64,000 nucleotides of DNA from Maribacter sp. BPC-D8 (GCF_035207705.1 NZ_CP128187.1:2232001-2296000); one strand, 5' to 3'; positions 46,802-55,399 are shown, numbered from the stretch's first letter. Notes: generated by a model from the sequence alone, not told the origin. A program made the numbers and translations.

Positions 46802-48320
46802 AACATTATACAGAACCGTATTGATAGTCACCTTTTTGGCTATAAACGGACTTATTCTATACGGAATAGGAGCTGCATTGGCATTTATGAATACCGGTGC
46901 AGATAAAACTTCTATGTTACATTTAGAAGTACCGATGGATGATGTGTATAAACCAAATCTAGAATGGTCTGATTTAGATAACCCAGGGCGACCAATGGAA
47001 GAGCAAGCATTGGGCGAAATTACTAACGATTATATGAATGCATGGCACGTTCGTAATATCGCATTTAAGAAAAATGACCGTTACGGTATTGAAGATTTTT
47101 ACACCGATAGCGCAAGAGCTAGACTTTACGATAACATTGACCTCAATAAAAAGAATAATCACTGGTACAAGCGTACTACTTTAAACCATAAATCTGCTTT
47201 AGATTTTTATACAGCAGATGGCACCATGGTCGTCTTTAAAGATTATAATGTTGAAGAATATCAAGAAACTTACGAAGGTGAAACACTTATTCTAAAAGAA
47301 AAAGATACGACCAGCTACCAAGTAATGATGCTCTTAGAAGACGGATTTTGGCGTATTAGACACTTAAAAGAAATACCTACGCCTTTAGATACTGCTGAAG
47401 TAATTGAAAGAAACATAGCATCCAAACTTGAAAAAATAAAGAATCAGAAAGGGATTAACTACTACCCTAAAGATTCCCCTTGGGATACTTTTGGTAAAAG
47501 ATTCAATGATACTATTATCGATCAAGATTTTCAGATTATTCAAGATATGGGTTTAAATACGATTCGTGTATTTCTACAATATGAAGATTTTGGAAAAAAC
47601 AGGGTCGATGCCAAAAAACTTGCGCTTTTAAATACACTCTTAGATAAGGCACAAGATCACAAATTAGATGTTTTAATCACTTTATTTGATTTCTATGGGG
47701 ATTACGATATTTCTAACTGGACACTAACCCACAGACATGCAGAAGCCATAGTTAATTCTGTTAAAGACCACCCTGCCCTTTTGGGTTGGGATATAAAAAA
47801 TGAACCCGACTTAGATTTTGATTCTCGCGGAGAAAACACTGTAATACAATGGTTGAATCAAATGATTTTAGAAATTAGAAGATGGGATAAAAATAACCCT
47901 ATAACTATTGGTTGGTCTACCCCAGAAGCGGCATTAAACTTATCAAAAGAAGTAGATTTTATTTCTTTTCACTATTATAAAAAACCGCAATATTTTATAG
48001 AATCCTATAAGATTCTACGGTACTTAACACCCAATAAACCTATTGTTTTACAGGAATATGGTGATTCTTCTTATGATGGTATGTGGAGCTTATTTTCAGG
48101 CTCTGACGAAAAACAAGCGGCTTATTATAAAGAAATGCAAGGCTATTTAGAAAAGGAGAATATTCCCTTTTTATTTTGGACACTTTATGATTTTGAAAGA
48201 GTACCTAGTTCTGTTGCAGGTAGCCTACCCTGGAAAACCAAAAAACAACATTTCTTTGGTTGTATAGATTCTTTAGGGAATAAAAAGCCATCGTATTTTG
48301 AACTGGCGATAAAAAAGTAA
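46782..48320 (+). CDS. Membrane-anchored clan GH-A glycosidase (GH5-like)
   Basis: 512 residues. N-terminal anchor helix (about residues 10-36), an NTF2-like domain (~75-198), then a TIM-barrel glycosidase (~220-510): MGLNTIRVFLQYEDFG, LGWDIKNEPDLD with acid/base candidate Glu341, and IVLQEYGDSSYDG with nucleophile candidate Glu425, the standard clan GH-A pair. Located outside the inner membrane, it could trim, release or edit the glycan assembled by its neighbours, as PelA-like or BcsZ-like hydrolases do in other secretion systems (analogy). The start overlaps the lipoprotein gene. Confidence 0.82.
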   Translation: MAIQLNKTLYRTVLIVTFLAINGLILYGIGAALAFMNTGADKTSMLHLEVPMDDVYKPNLEWSDLDNPGRPMEEQALGEITNDYMNAWHVRNIAFKKNDRYGIEDFYTDSARARLYDNIDLNKKNNHWYKRTTLNHKSALDFYTADGTMVVFKDYNVEEYQETYEGETLILKEKDTTSYQVMMLLEDGFWRIRHLKEIPTPLDTAEVIERNIASKLEKIKNQKGINYYPKDSPWDTFGKRFNDTIIDQDFQIIQDMGLNTIRVFLQYEDFGKNRVDAKKLALLNTLLDKAQDHKLDVLITLFDFYGDYDISNWTLTHRHAEAIVNSVKDHPALLGWDIKNEPDLDFDSRGENTVIQWLNQMILEIRRWDKNNPITIGWSTPEAALNLSKEVDFISFHYYKKPQYFIESYKILRYLTPNKPIVLQEYGDSSYDGMWSLFSGSDEKQAAYYKEMQGYLEKENIPFLFWTLYDFERVPSSVAGSLPWKTKKQHFFGCIDSLGNKKPSYFELAIKK

Positions 48321-48375
48321 CTAGCTATTTTTCTGCACTATCTCATCCAATTATAGGTTTCGAAAAATGAGGCAT

Positions 48376-48403
48376 AAAAAAAGGCTGGTTACCACACCAG
48401 CCT
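48376..48403 (-). terminator. Intrinsic terminator of GT4 gene 1
   Basis: Perfect 8-bp stem AGGCTGGT/ACCAGCCT with a 6-base loop; on the minus strand it is followed by TTTTTTT. It closes the REC-GT2 2, flippase 1, GT4 1 operon and lies between convergent genes. Confidence 0.85.
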
Positions 48404-48426
48404 ATACATACTAACCATATCGATTC

Positions 48427-49656
48427 TTAATGAACCAATTTCTTCTCCATAGTTGATATATCAATATTGAAACCGCTTTCTTTCGATTTCTGGATTGCCT
48501 TAAAGTAATCTATATACATTTGAGTAATTGCAGACATCGGTAATGAACATGCCGCTTTATAATTTTGTTTCGCCAATTGAATTCTATAAGCATCATCGGT
48601 AATTATTTTCTCTATAGCATTTGCCAAAGATGAAGTATCATGAGCATCGAAAAATTCGCCAACATATCCTTCTTCCTTAACCAATACACTTAAGTCACCT
48701 AAATCTGGTAAGGCAACAGCGTTACCATAACTACCCGCTTGGTGTAATACCCCAGAACTACCTGTTGTAGAAGTATACGGAAAAACAGTTACTGCGCTAT
48801 CGCCAAATATTTTCGCCACATCTTCTTCTGCTACATAACCTGTATACCTAATTTGAGGTACATGGCTATATTTCTGCTTCATTTCCTCTAAATAACCAGG
48901 AGTATTTGGGCTATCTGTACCTGCTATAACGATTTCTATATCTTCATTGGTTCGAGCTCTAATTTCTTCTACGGCCTCTATAAGTATTTCTACTTTTTTG
49001 TACGTACCGAATTTACCGAAAGCCATGACCTGTTTTGGACCAGCCGGAAGCTTAAAATCTGGCTCTGGCGGAGTTTCAAAAGCGCCATGCGGAATTAAAG
49101 CTACATTCTTAACCTTATACTTATCTTCTAGCGTAGTCACATATTTACTAATAGTAACGGCAAGTATATCTGACGCCAACACAAACTTGGTCAATGTGGT
49201 ACCTATAAAATTATAGATACTTTGTAACAGCTTGTTTTTAGTAAAACCTGCATTTTCTAAATCGACCTGTTCTAGAATATTATGTAATAATGAAATAGTT
49301 GGTATACCCTTAGACTTGCAAATAAATGGAAGCATTAACCCTAGTGCAGCCGGTATTTTCTTATCTCCGAATTTTAAAAACTGAAGATTGAACAATACAG
49401 CATCTGGCTTTGTTTGCGAAATAGTCTTGCTTATACTAAAGATATTGCTGTAGCTATTAAAACTCCAACATTCTTTCACCGTAATCTTACAACCGTTCTC
49501 TTCAAAATTTAAATCTTTAGGTTCGTCTGTTCGATCGGTGATCAAAATTAATTCGGTCACTTCTTCTTGAAGTCTAAAGTGTTTTACCAAGTAATAACCG
49601 TACTCTGTTAAAGTTACTTTACTGGGCGGATAGGCGGTTACGATTGCTAATTTCAT
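48427..49656 (-). CDS. GT4-family glycosyltransferase, copy 1
   Basis: 409 residues, GT-B fold. N-terminal Rossmann-like half begins MKLAIVTAYPPSKVTLTEYGYYLV; C-terminal half has VMAFGKFGTYKKVEILIEAVEEI, IEIVIAGTDSPNTPGYLEEM, YTGYVAEEDVAKIFGDSAVTVFPYTSTTGSSGVLHQAGSYG (the nucleotide-sugar region of GT4). No membrane segments; probably peripheral. About two thirds identical by eye to the GT4 at 52440. Ends an operon: 49 bp after the flippase gene and before a strong terminator. Confidence 0.88.
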   Translation of the reverse strand: MKLAIVTAYPPSKVTLTEYGYYLVKHFRLQEEVTELILITDRTDEPKDLNFEENGCKITVKECWSFNSYSNIFSISKTISQTKPDAVLFNLQFLKFGDKKIPAALGLMLPFICKSKGIPTISLLHNILEQVDLENAGFTKNKLLQSIYNFIGTTLTKFVLASDILAVTISKYVTTLEDKYKVKNVALIPHGAFETPPEPDFKLPAGPKQVMAFGKFGTYKKVEILIEAVEEIRARTNEDIEIVIAGTDSPNTPGYLEEMKQKYSHVPQIRYTGYVAEEDVAKIFGDSAVTVFPYTSTTGSSGVLHQAGSYGNAVALPDLGDLSVLVKEEGYVGEFFDAHDTSSLANAIEKIITDDAYRIQLAKQNYKAACSLPMSAITQMYIDYFKAIQKSKESGFNIDISTMEKKLVH

Positions 49657-49705
49657 TTGAGCTAAATTTTAGTATACAGGGTTATTTTGTGTTGGCATAG
49701 TCGTG

Positions 49706-50977
49706 CTAAACCAAATTATTTTGTTTTTTTAAGGCTATTGAATCCTTTTTATTCTTGATGATGAAAAATAGTAGCTGTGCCACCAATAGTATAACCATGG
49801 CAATAATCTGCATGTGAACTACGGTTTCAAGATTATCATGATAAAGCATGATGAGTGCCACTTGAGAAAAGCCTAACAATCCTGATAATATGACAGGTGA
49901 ATATTGATTTAATGACAGAAAGTAATATGCAAAAATATTAGAGACTGCGAATAGTGATGTCGCCAATGCATATTTCCAAAGTAAATGTGCAATAGATAAA
50001 TACGCATCACCGAACATTAACGTAATTATCAAATTCGGAAATAGAAAGCATACAAAAACTATAAAAGTCGATAAGCCACCAATAAAGAATACATACTTAA
50101 AAAGTACCGGAGCCGTTGGCTCGCCGTCTTTTTGTTTTTGAATAACTGTTGGCATTAAAAGCATTACAAACATCCAAGCAACAAAGTACACTACCCTACC
50201 GATCAATGCCAATGATGAATACAAGCCAGCCTGTTTATCATCAAAATAATGTTTGACCAATAGAATATCACTATTGTTTATAATAATCTGCGTGAGTTCA
50301 TAACCAGCTGTAAGACCTATAAAAAGCCACACTTGTTTTAAATCTACCGCAGCTAATTTGTCTTTAGAAAAAACTTGAACACCTTTAAAATCTGACGGAA
50401 AAAGTCCGAATACAAAAGAAAGTGCAATACCAGCTGCAATTAAGATTCCCGGTTCAAAGGGTAGTAATAACAGCAAAGCAAAAGTGATCAACAACCTACT
50501 CCACATTTCTGTTTGGTAGGTACCTGCTAATTTGCCGAAGTCATGCTTACCTTGAAACCTACCCCTATTTACACTCATAACAAAGTATAAGGGTATGGCG
50601 ACAGCAAAAATCATAAACATGTAATGGTTTTGCGTATTAAAAAGTGCTTGTAAATTTTTAGAAAAAATGAGCACAAGAATTCCGGTAAACACACCGAATA
50701 CCAATGCATATCTATACATGGTATTCTTAAAAGTAATCCACGTATAATCTGTAAATAACACAGCAAATTTTGTGGTTGCCAATTGAAAAGTCATACCAAC
50801 AAAAGACAACACTAAAAGTAATGTAACCAAAAGTGCCGCATCGGCAAAAGCCTCAGGACCAAGCAATCTACCTAAAAGTAAATTGTATAAATAGTTACCA
50901 CCATTTACCAGCAAAGCACTACCCATAAACAAATGTTTAGGGGAGATTCGCTTTAAAGCCAATTTAATTGCTGTCAT
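49706..50977 (-). CDS. PST/Wzx-type polysaccharide flippase, copy 1
   Basis: 423 residues, about 12-14 membrane helices. It opens ISPKHLFMGSALLVNGGNYLYNLLLGRLLGPEAFADAALLVTLL, the polysaccharide-transport (PST/MVF superfamily) signature, and has YFVMSVNRGRFQGKHDFGKLAGTYQTEMWSRLL and SNIFAYYFLSLNQYSPVILSGLLG. Expected to flip lipid-linked or nascent glycan across the inner membrane. Paralogue at 53926. Lies 39 bp after REC-GT2 copy 2 and 49 bp before GT4 copy 1, so one operon. Confidence 0.88.
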   Translation of the reverse strand: MTAIKLALKRISPKHLFMGSALLVNGGNYLYNLLLGRLLGPEAFADAALLVTLLLVLSFVGMTFQLATTKFAVLFTDYTWITFKNTMYRYALVFGVFTGILVLIFSKNLQALFNTQNHYMFMIFAVAIPLYFVMSVNRGRFQGKHDFGKLAGTYQTEMWSRLLITFALLLLLPFEPGILIAAGIALSFVFGLFPSDFKGVQVFSKDKLAAVDLKQVWLFIGLTAGYELTQIIINNSDILLVKHYFDDKQAGLYSSLALIGRVVYFVAWMFVMLLMPTVIQKQKDGEPTAPVLFKYVFFIGGLSTFIVFVCFLFPNLIITLMFGDAYLSIAHLLWKYALATSLFAVSNIFAYYFLSLNQYSPVILSGLLGFSQVALIMLYHDNLETVVHMQIIAMVILLVAQLLFFIIKNKKDSIALKKQNNLV

Positions 50978-51016
50978 GATTTTGATAGGGTTTTCGGGGG
51001 TTCGGTAGTACTTATA

Positions 51017-52156
51017 TTATCTGTAGACGAAAGCGATTTTTGCCAACTGCCCAACGATCTTTACAGAATCTTTCATAGATAGTTTAGAACCATCAGCATG
51101 TATCCATCTTTTTAATGGCTGCTCACAAATAAGTTTTTTGGCTTCGGTTTTACCAAAGTATTTTCTCATTCGTATAAACATTTCAACATCGAACAACCAC
51201 TTGGTAATAAAAGGTTTACTAAAAAGTAAAGGAACTACTGAGCGATCCATCACTTTTGCTCCACATTGCGTATCATTAAATGGCATTCTTAAAATGGTTC
51301 TAATGATAAGATTAATGGTCATACTAATTATCTTACGAGCAGATTCTTTAGTAATATCTGCACCCATTCTACTCATTCTAGAACCACTAACAATTTTAAA
51401 TTCAGAGTTGTCTAAGGTTTCAACCAAATCGTCAAAATCTCTAAAATCGGTAGAGAGATCGGCATCTAAAAATCCGATATAATCTAATTGAGGATCTTTT
51501 GCCATGTGTAACATACCCAAGCGAACCGCTTCGGCCTTACCACCATTTTTCTCGCAATCGTAAATACTGATATTACTTTCGTGACCTTTCTTTAATTCTT
51601 CTAAAACTTCGAGTGTTTTATCTGTACTACCATCGTTTACAAAACAAAGATGGTACCCAAGATTACTGTGTGCAAAGTCTCTAAATTCTTTACCTAAAAG
51701 ACGTTCTTCTTCATTATAACAAGGTATAACAACACCAACGCAATTTTTTTGAAGCATTCTTGCGCTACTAGACTCTTGAGGGTTCAGTTCTATAACTGGG
51801 GCGCCAATTAACCTTTTAATACGAGCCGCCATTTCAGACAAACTCACAGGCTTTTTCATGTAATCGTCGATGCCTAATGTAAAGCCATCGGTAATTATGG
51901 TTTCATCGGTATTACCCGACATTACTAATACCGGCGTAGTGTTACGTTTGCCTTCTTTAATATGTTTAACAACATCTAAACCAGACATATCTGGCATATT
52001 TATATCTACAAGAACCAAATCTGGTTCAAATGAATTATATACTTCAATTCCTTTTTTACCAGAATCAGCTGTTTTTACATCATAACCTAATTCGGTAAGT
52101 CTTTTCTCAACAGACAATAAAATAAGCTGTTGATCATCTATGGTTAGTATTTTCAT
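51017..52156 (-). CDS. Receiver domain-GT2 glycosyltransferase fusion, copy 2
   Basis: 379 residues; same architecture as the copy at 41009. Receiver domain with D7-D8, D51 (LVLVDINMPDMSG), Ser and Lys (YMKKP) intact; ALG5/DPM1-like GT2 from about residue 140 (VGVVIPCYNEEERL, VNDGSTDKT, NGGKAEAVRLG, DADLSTD, DTQCGAKVMDR, ITKWLFDVEMF). It lacks the 8-residue duplication of copy 1 after MSG. First gene of a three-gene operon with flippase 1 and GT4 1; no shared box upstream, but a long inverted repeat at 52206-52238. Both sites intact suggests two differently expressed, phosphorylation-responsive isozymes. Confidence 0.88.
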   Translation of the reverse strand: MKILTIDDQQLILLSVEKRLTELGYDVKTADSGKKGIEVYNSFEPDLVLVDINMPDMSGLDVVKHIKEGKRNTTPVLVMSGNTDETIITDGFTLGIDDYMKKPVSLSEMAARIKRLIGAPVIELNPQESSSARMLQKNCVGVVIPCYNEEERLLGKEFRDFAHSNLGYHLCFVNDGSTDKTLEVLEELKKGHESNISIYDCEKNGGKAEAVRLGMLHMAKDPQLDYIGFLDADLSTDFRDFDDLVETLDNSEFKIVSGSRMSRMGADITKESARKIISMTINLIIRTILRMPFNDTQCGAKVMDRSVVPLLFSKPFITKWLFDVEMFIRMRKYFGKTEAKKLICEQPLKRWIHADGSKLSMKDSVKIVGQLAKIAFVYR

Positions 52157-52205
52157 GGTTTTATGTAAGTAAGATTTAACCTACATATAACGCTCAATTT
52201 CGTAA

Positions 52206-52238
52206 AAATTGTAGTTTTCAAGTTGAAAATTACAATTT
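52206..52238. promoter_or_regulatory. 33-bp inverted repeat upstream of REC-GT2 2
   Basis: Arms AAATTGTAGTTTTCAA and TTGAAAATTACAATTT (15 of 16 positions pair) around a single G. It starts 49 bp upstream of the REC-GT2 copy 2 ATG. Could be an operator for a dimer or a cruciform/hairpin in the leader. Confidence 0.5.
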
Positions 52239-52383
52239 CAATATTAAAATGAACGCAGCAAAACCTTTGGCCTCTACCTAATAAACAGTGCAATCGATGA
52301 AATACACCTTTGTAAGAATTTTAAAAATTTTTACATAAAAAGTGTTCTTCATGATGAAAATGATAAAATGGAAAAGCAGAAAT

Positions 52384-52413
52384 AAAAAGAGAGTAGCTAA
52401 CCATACTACCCTC
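52384..52413 (-). terminator. Intrinsic terminator of GT4 gene 2
   Basis: 8-bp stem GAGGGTAG/CTACTCTC (one G-U) with a 9-base loop, followed on the minus strand by TTTTT. It separates GT4 2 from the REC-GT2 2 operon. Confidence 0.7.
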
Positions 52414-52439
52414 CTTTTCACAAAACCTAACCAAAAATT

Positions 52440-53669
52440 TTATGCCATTAATTCTTTTTCTACCATGGGTACATCTAAAGTGAAACCTTTAAGTTTTGCC
52501 ACTTGTAGTACTTTAAAATATTCTACATACATTTTCGTAATATCTTCCATCGGAAAAGAACAGGCTGCTCTATAATTTGCTTTTGCTAAATATGTTCTAT
52601 AAGAATCATGTAACAAAATACTTTCAATGGCGTCTGCCAATGAAGCTACACTTTCTGGATCAAAGAACTCTCCTTTATAGCCTTCTTCCTTTACTAGAAT
52701 ACTAAGGTCACCTAAATCTGGTAATGTAACCGCTTTACCATAACTACCTGCTTGGTTCAATACACCAGAACTGCCTGTTGTAGATGTATATGGAAAAACA
52801 ATTACCGCACTTTCACCAAATAATACCGGTACATCTTCTTCTGCAACATAACCTGTAAAAACTAATTGCTTTACATGAGCATATTTCTTTTTCATACTTT
52901 CTAAGTATCCAGGTGTATTTGGACTATCTGTACCAGCAACAACTATTTCGATATCTTCATTGGTACGTTGTCTAATTAATTCGATTGCCTCTATCATTAT
53001 CTCAACCTTTTTGTAGGTACCGAACTTACCAAAAGCCATTACTTTTTTTGGTCCGGCAGGTAAGCTATAATCTGGGGTTGCTGGAGTTTCAAAAGAACCA
53101 TGCGGAATCAAAGCCACATTTCTAGATTGATATTTGTTTTCTAAAATAGATTGATATTTACTAATAGTTACAGCAACTACATCTGATGCCAAAACACATC
53201 TTGTTAAAACATTACCGATACCATTATAAATTTTCTGCAGCAATTTATTTGAGGTAATACCAGCATTATCTAAATCTACTTGCTCTAAAATATTATGTAG
53301 TAAAGAAATAGTTGGTATACCTTTTAACTTGCACATTAGCGGCAATAGTAAGCCAAGTGCAGCAGGAACCTTTTTATCTCCGAATTTTAAAAACTGTAAA
53401 TTAAAAAGTACAGCATCGGGCTTTGTCTCTGAAATAGCACTATTGATTTTAAAGATATTTTTGTAATCATTAAAATTCCAACACTCCTTAACGGTAATCT
53501 TGCATCCGTCTTCATTAAAACTAAGGTCTTTTTCACCTTCAGTCTTATCGGTAATCAATATTATTTCTGTTACTTCTTTTTGAAGTCTAAAATGTTTTAC
53601 CAAGTGATAACCGTATTCGGTCAATGTTACTTTACTTGGGGGATAAGCGGTTACAATTGCAAGTTTCAT
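52440..53669 (-). CDS. GT4-family glycosyltransferase, copy 2
   Basis: 409 residues, same length as copy 1 and alignable end to end (MKLAIVTAYPPSKVTLTEYGYHLV, VMAFGKFGTYKKVEIMIEAIELI, VVAGTDSPNTPGYLESM, FPYTSTTGSSGVLNQAGSYG). Differences are spread out, so an old duplication rather than a recent one. Own promoter with the shared box (53708-53777) and own terminator (52384-52413): a single-gene unit, unlike copy 1. Confidence 0.88.
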   Translation of the reverse strand: MKLAIVTAYPPSKVTLTEYGYHLVKHFRLQKEVTEIILITDKTEGEKDLSFNEDGCKITVKECWNFNDYKNIFKINSAISETKPDAVLFNLQFLKFGDKKVPAALGLLLPLMCKLKGIPTISLLHNILEQVDLDNAGITSNKLLQKIYNGIGNVLTRCVLASDVVAVTISKYQSILENKYQSRNVALIPHGSFETPATPDYSLPAGPKKVMAFGKFGTYKKVEIMIEAIELIRQRTNEDIEIVVAGTDSPNTPGYLESMKKKYAHVKQLVFTGYVAEEDVPVLFGESAVIVFPYTSTTGSSGVLNQAGSYGKAVTLPDLGDLSILVKEEGYKGEFFDPESVASLADAIESILLHDSYRTYLAKANYRAACSFPMEDITKMYVEYFKVLQVAKLKGFTLDVPMVEKELMA

Positions 53670-53707
53670 AGGTTAAGGTTTACTATACTATTGGGTTATT
53701 TCTGCTA

Positions 53708-53777
53708 CAAATATCTAACTATAACAAAGGTTTTTTACGTGATTTTAGGTGGATGAAGCGTTACTATAGACGAATGG
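53708..53777 (-). promoter_or_regulatory. Shared box plus -7 element, copy 2 (GT4 2)
   Basis: Box CCATTCGTCTATAGTAA (plus strand TTACTATAGACGAATGG, 53761-53777; 15 of 17 as in copy 1), exactly 45 bp, then GATATTTG (53715-53708), a near TAnnTTTG. It also shares TTTAGGT and GATGA on the plus strand 22 and 14 bp before the box with copy 3 at identical spacing. Gene start 38 bp after the -7 element. Confidence 0.75.
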
Positions 53778-53868
53778 AAGAAATTACTAGTTAAGCCTTA
53801 TTCAATTATTATAAATCTTTAAATCTATCATTTACCAATAGAAAAAAATATCCATTTTAGAGTATGGT

Positions 53869-53903
53869 AAAAAAAGCCCGAAGATGGGGGATTTCCTCGG
53901 GCT
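53869..53903 (-). terminator. Intrinsic terminator of flippase gene 2
   Basis: Stem AGCCCGA/TCGGGCT with a 15-base GA/T-rich loop; on the minus strand it is followed by TTTTTT. It lies 22 bp after the flippase 2 stop and separates it from GT4 2. Confidence 0.8.
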
Positions 53904-53925
53904 AGACTCACTTAATATTATAGTA

Positions 53926-55173
53926 TCAAGAGGTCTTGTTCAATATGTTATTATGAGCGAAATAAAGTAACTGTGCTACCAGCAAAGCAACCATAGCTAT
54001 AATTTGAACCTGTACCACCATATATAAGGTACTATGAAAGAACATGATCATAGCAATTTGAGAAACACCCAATACACCAGAAAGTATTACAGGTACGTAT
54101 TTATCTAGTGACAAAAAGTAGTAGGCAAATATATTTGAGATAGCGAATAAAGAAGTTGCCAAAGCATATTGCCATAATAAAGGCGCCATTGAGATATAAG
54201 CTTCGCCAAACATTAATTGAATTATTAATTCAGGAAAAACAGCACAGCAGAAAATTATAGCAATTGCCAATACCCCCACATAACTTACATACTTTATTAA
54301 TACAGGTGCAGTTGGCTCGCCATCTTTTTGTTTTTGAACAACGGTAGGAAGTAGCAGCATTACGAACATCCAAGCAACAAAATAAACTACTCGCCCTATC
54401 ATGGCCAAAGAAGCATAGAGTCCGGCATTTAGAGTATCGAAATAATGTTTTACCAAAAGAATATCACTATTATTTATGATAATCTGGGTAAGTTCATAAC
54501 AGGCTGTCAATACTATAAAACTGATTACTTTTCTTTTATTCTCTTTGGATAAGGTAACTGTTTGGGTGATGCTTTTTATATTAAAATCGGTAGGAATCAA
54601 TCCGAATACAAACGACAATCCAATACCCATTGCTACTAAAAATGCAGGTTCAAAAGGTACCAACCATAGTAACCCGAGTGTTATCAATAACCTGCTCCAC
54701 ATTTCTGTTTGGTAGGTAAGCGATAATTTCTGATAATCTTGCTTGCCTTGGTATCTTCCTCTATTGACCGACATAAAAAAATACAAAGGCACCGATACGG
54801 CAAAGGTTTTAAATAACAGAGAAGATTCGGTGTGAAATAGTTCTTGTAAGTTACCAGCAAATGCAAATAATAAAACACCTATAATCGTACCAAAACCTAA
54901 AGCATACTTATATAACAATTGTTTTAAAGCTACCCAGTCATCATTGCTAAACAATATGGCAAATTTTGCTGTAGCCAATTGAAAAGTCATGCCTAAAAAA
55001 GATAGTACAAGTAGTAAGGTAATTAGTAAAGCAGCCTCACTATATGCTTCGGGACCAAGCAATCTACCCAGTATAAGGTTATAGACATAATTACCCCCAT
55101 TTACTACGAGTACGCTCCCCATAAATAATTTTTCTGGAGAAATTTTGTGTAGTGCTACTCTAATTGCTATCAT
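53926..55173 (-). CDS. PST/Wzx-type polysaccharide flippase, copy 2
   Basis: About 415 residues; start taken at the second ATG (55173) because MIAIRVALHKISPEKLF aligns without a gap to the paralogue's MTAIKLALKRISPKHLF, though an ATG at 55179 adds two residues. About 12-14 helices; same signatures as copy 1 (GGNYVYNLILGRLLGPEAYSEAALLITLL, YFFMSVNRGRYQGKQDYQKLSLTYQTEMW). Own promoter with the shared box and own terminator. Two flippases may serve two glycans or two stages. Confidence 0.87.
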   Translation of the reverse strand: MIAIRVALHKISPEKLFMGSVLVVNGGNYVYNLILGRLLGPEAYSEAALLITLLLVLSFLGMTFQLATAKFAILFSNDDWVALKQLLYKYALGFGTIIGVLLFAFAGNLQELFHTESSLLFKTFAVSVPLYFFMSVNRGRYQGKQDYQKLSLTYQTEMWSRLLITLGLLWLVPFEPAFLVAMGIGLSFVFGLIPTDFNIKSITQTVTLSKENKRKVISFIVLTACYELTQIIINNSDILLVKHYFDTLNAGLYASLAMIGRVVYFVAWMFVMLLLPTVVQKQKDGEPTAPVLIKYVSYVGVLAIAIIFCCAVFPELIIQLMFGEAYISMAPLLWQYALATSLFAISNIFAYYFLSLDKYVPVILSGVLGVSQIAMIMFFHSTLYMVVQVQIIAMVALLVAQLLYFAHNNILNKTS

Positions 55174-55217
55174 GATCATGTTTTTTTTTAAGTCTCAACA
55201 ATGACTTGGTTCTACCT

Positions 55218-55287
55218 CAAATATCATGAAGGCTACCCTTATATTTTAAGGGCTTTAGGTCGATGACCAATTACTGTAGACGAGTGG
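55218..55287 (-). promoter_or_regulatory. Shared box plus -7 element, copy 3 (flippase 2)
   Basis: Box CCACTCGTCTACAGTAA (plus strand 55271-55287), identical to copy 1, then exactly 45 bp to GATATTTG (55225-55218), the same -7 variant as copy 2. It lies in the 220-bp divergent gap and could also affect the TPR/barrel gene at 55400. Confidence 0.75.
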
Positions 55288-55399
55288 CAATTATCGTACT
55301 TCCGTAACGGTGAAGTCAATTTTATCTTTACAATATTAAAAAAGACAAATAAATCTCAATAATTACCGTTAGGTATTTGTAGTATTAATCTCACTTTGA

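Noticed and set aside
48427..53669. GT4 proteins as PelF and the flippases as PelG
   Set aside because: The gene content resembles Pel in logic, but the N-terminal motifs of PelF and a PelD-like protein are missing, so identity is not supported.
55302..55375. ACCGTTA-type LytTR (AgrA-like) sites in the 55.2-55.4 kb gap
   Set aside because: Two ACCGTTA-like words exist but in opposite orientation and not at the 12-13 bp direct-repeat spacing expected for LytTR dimers.
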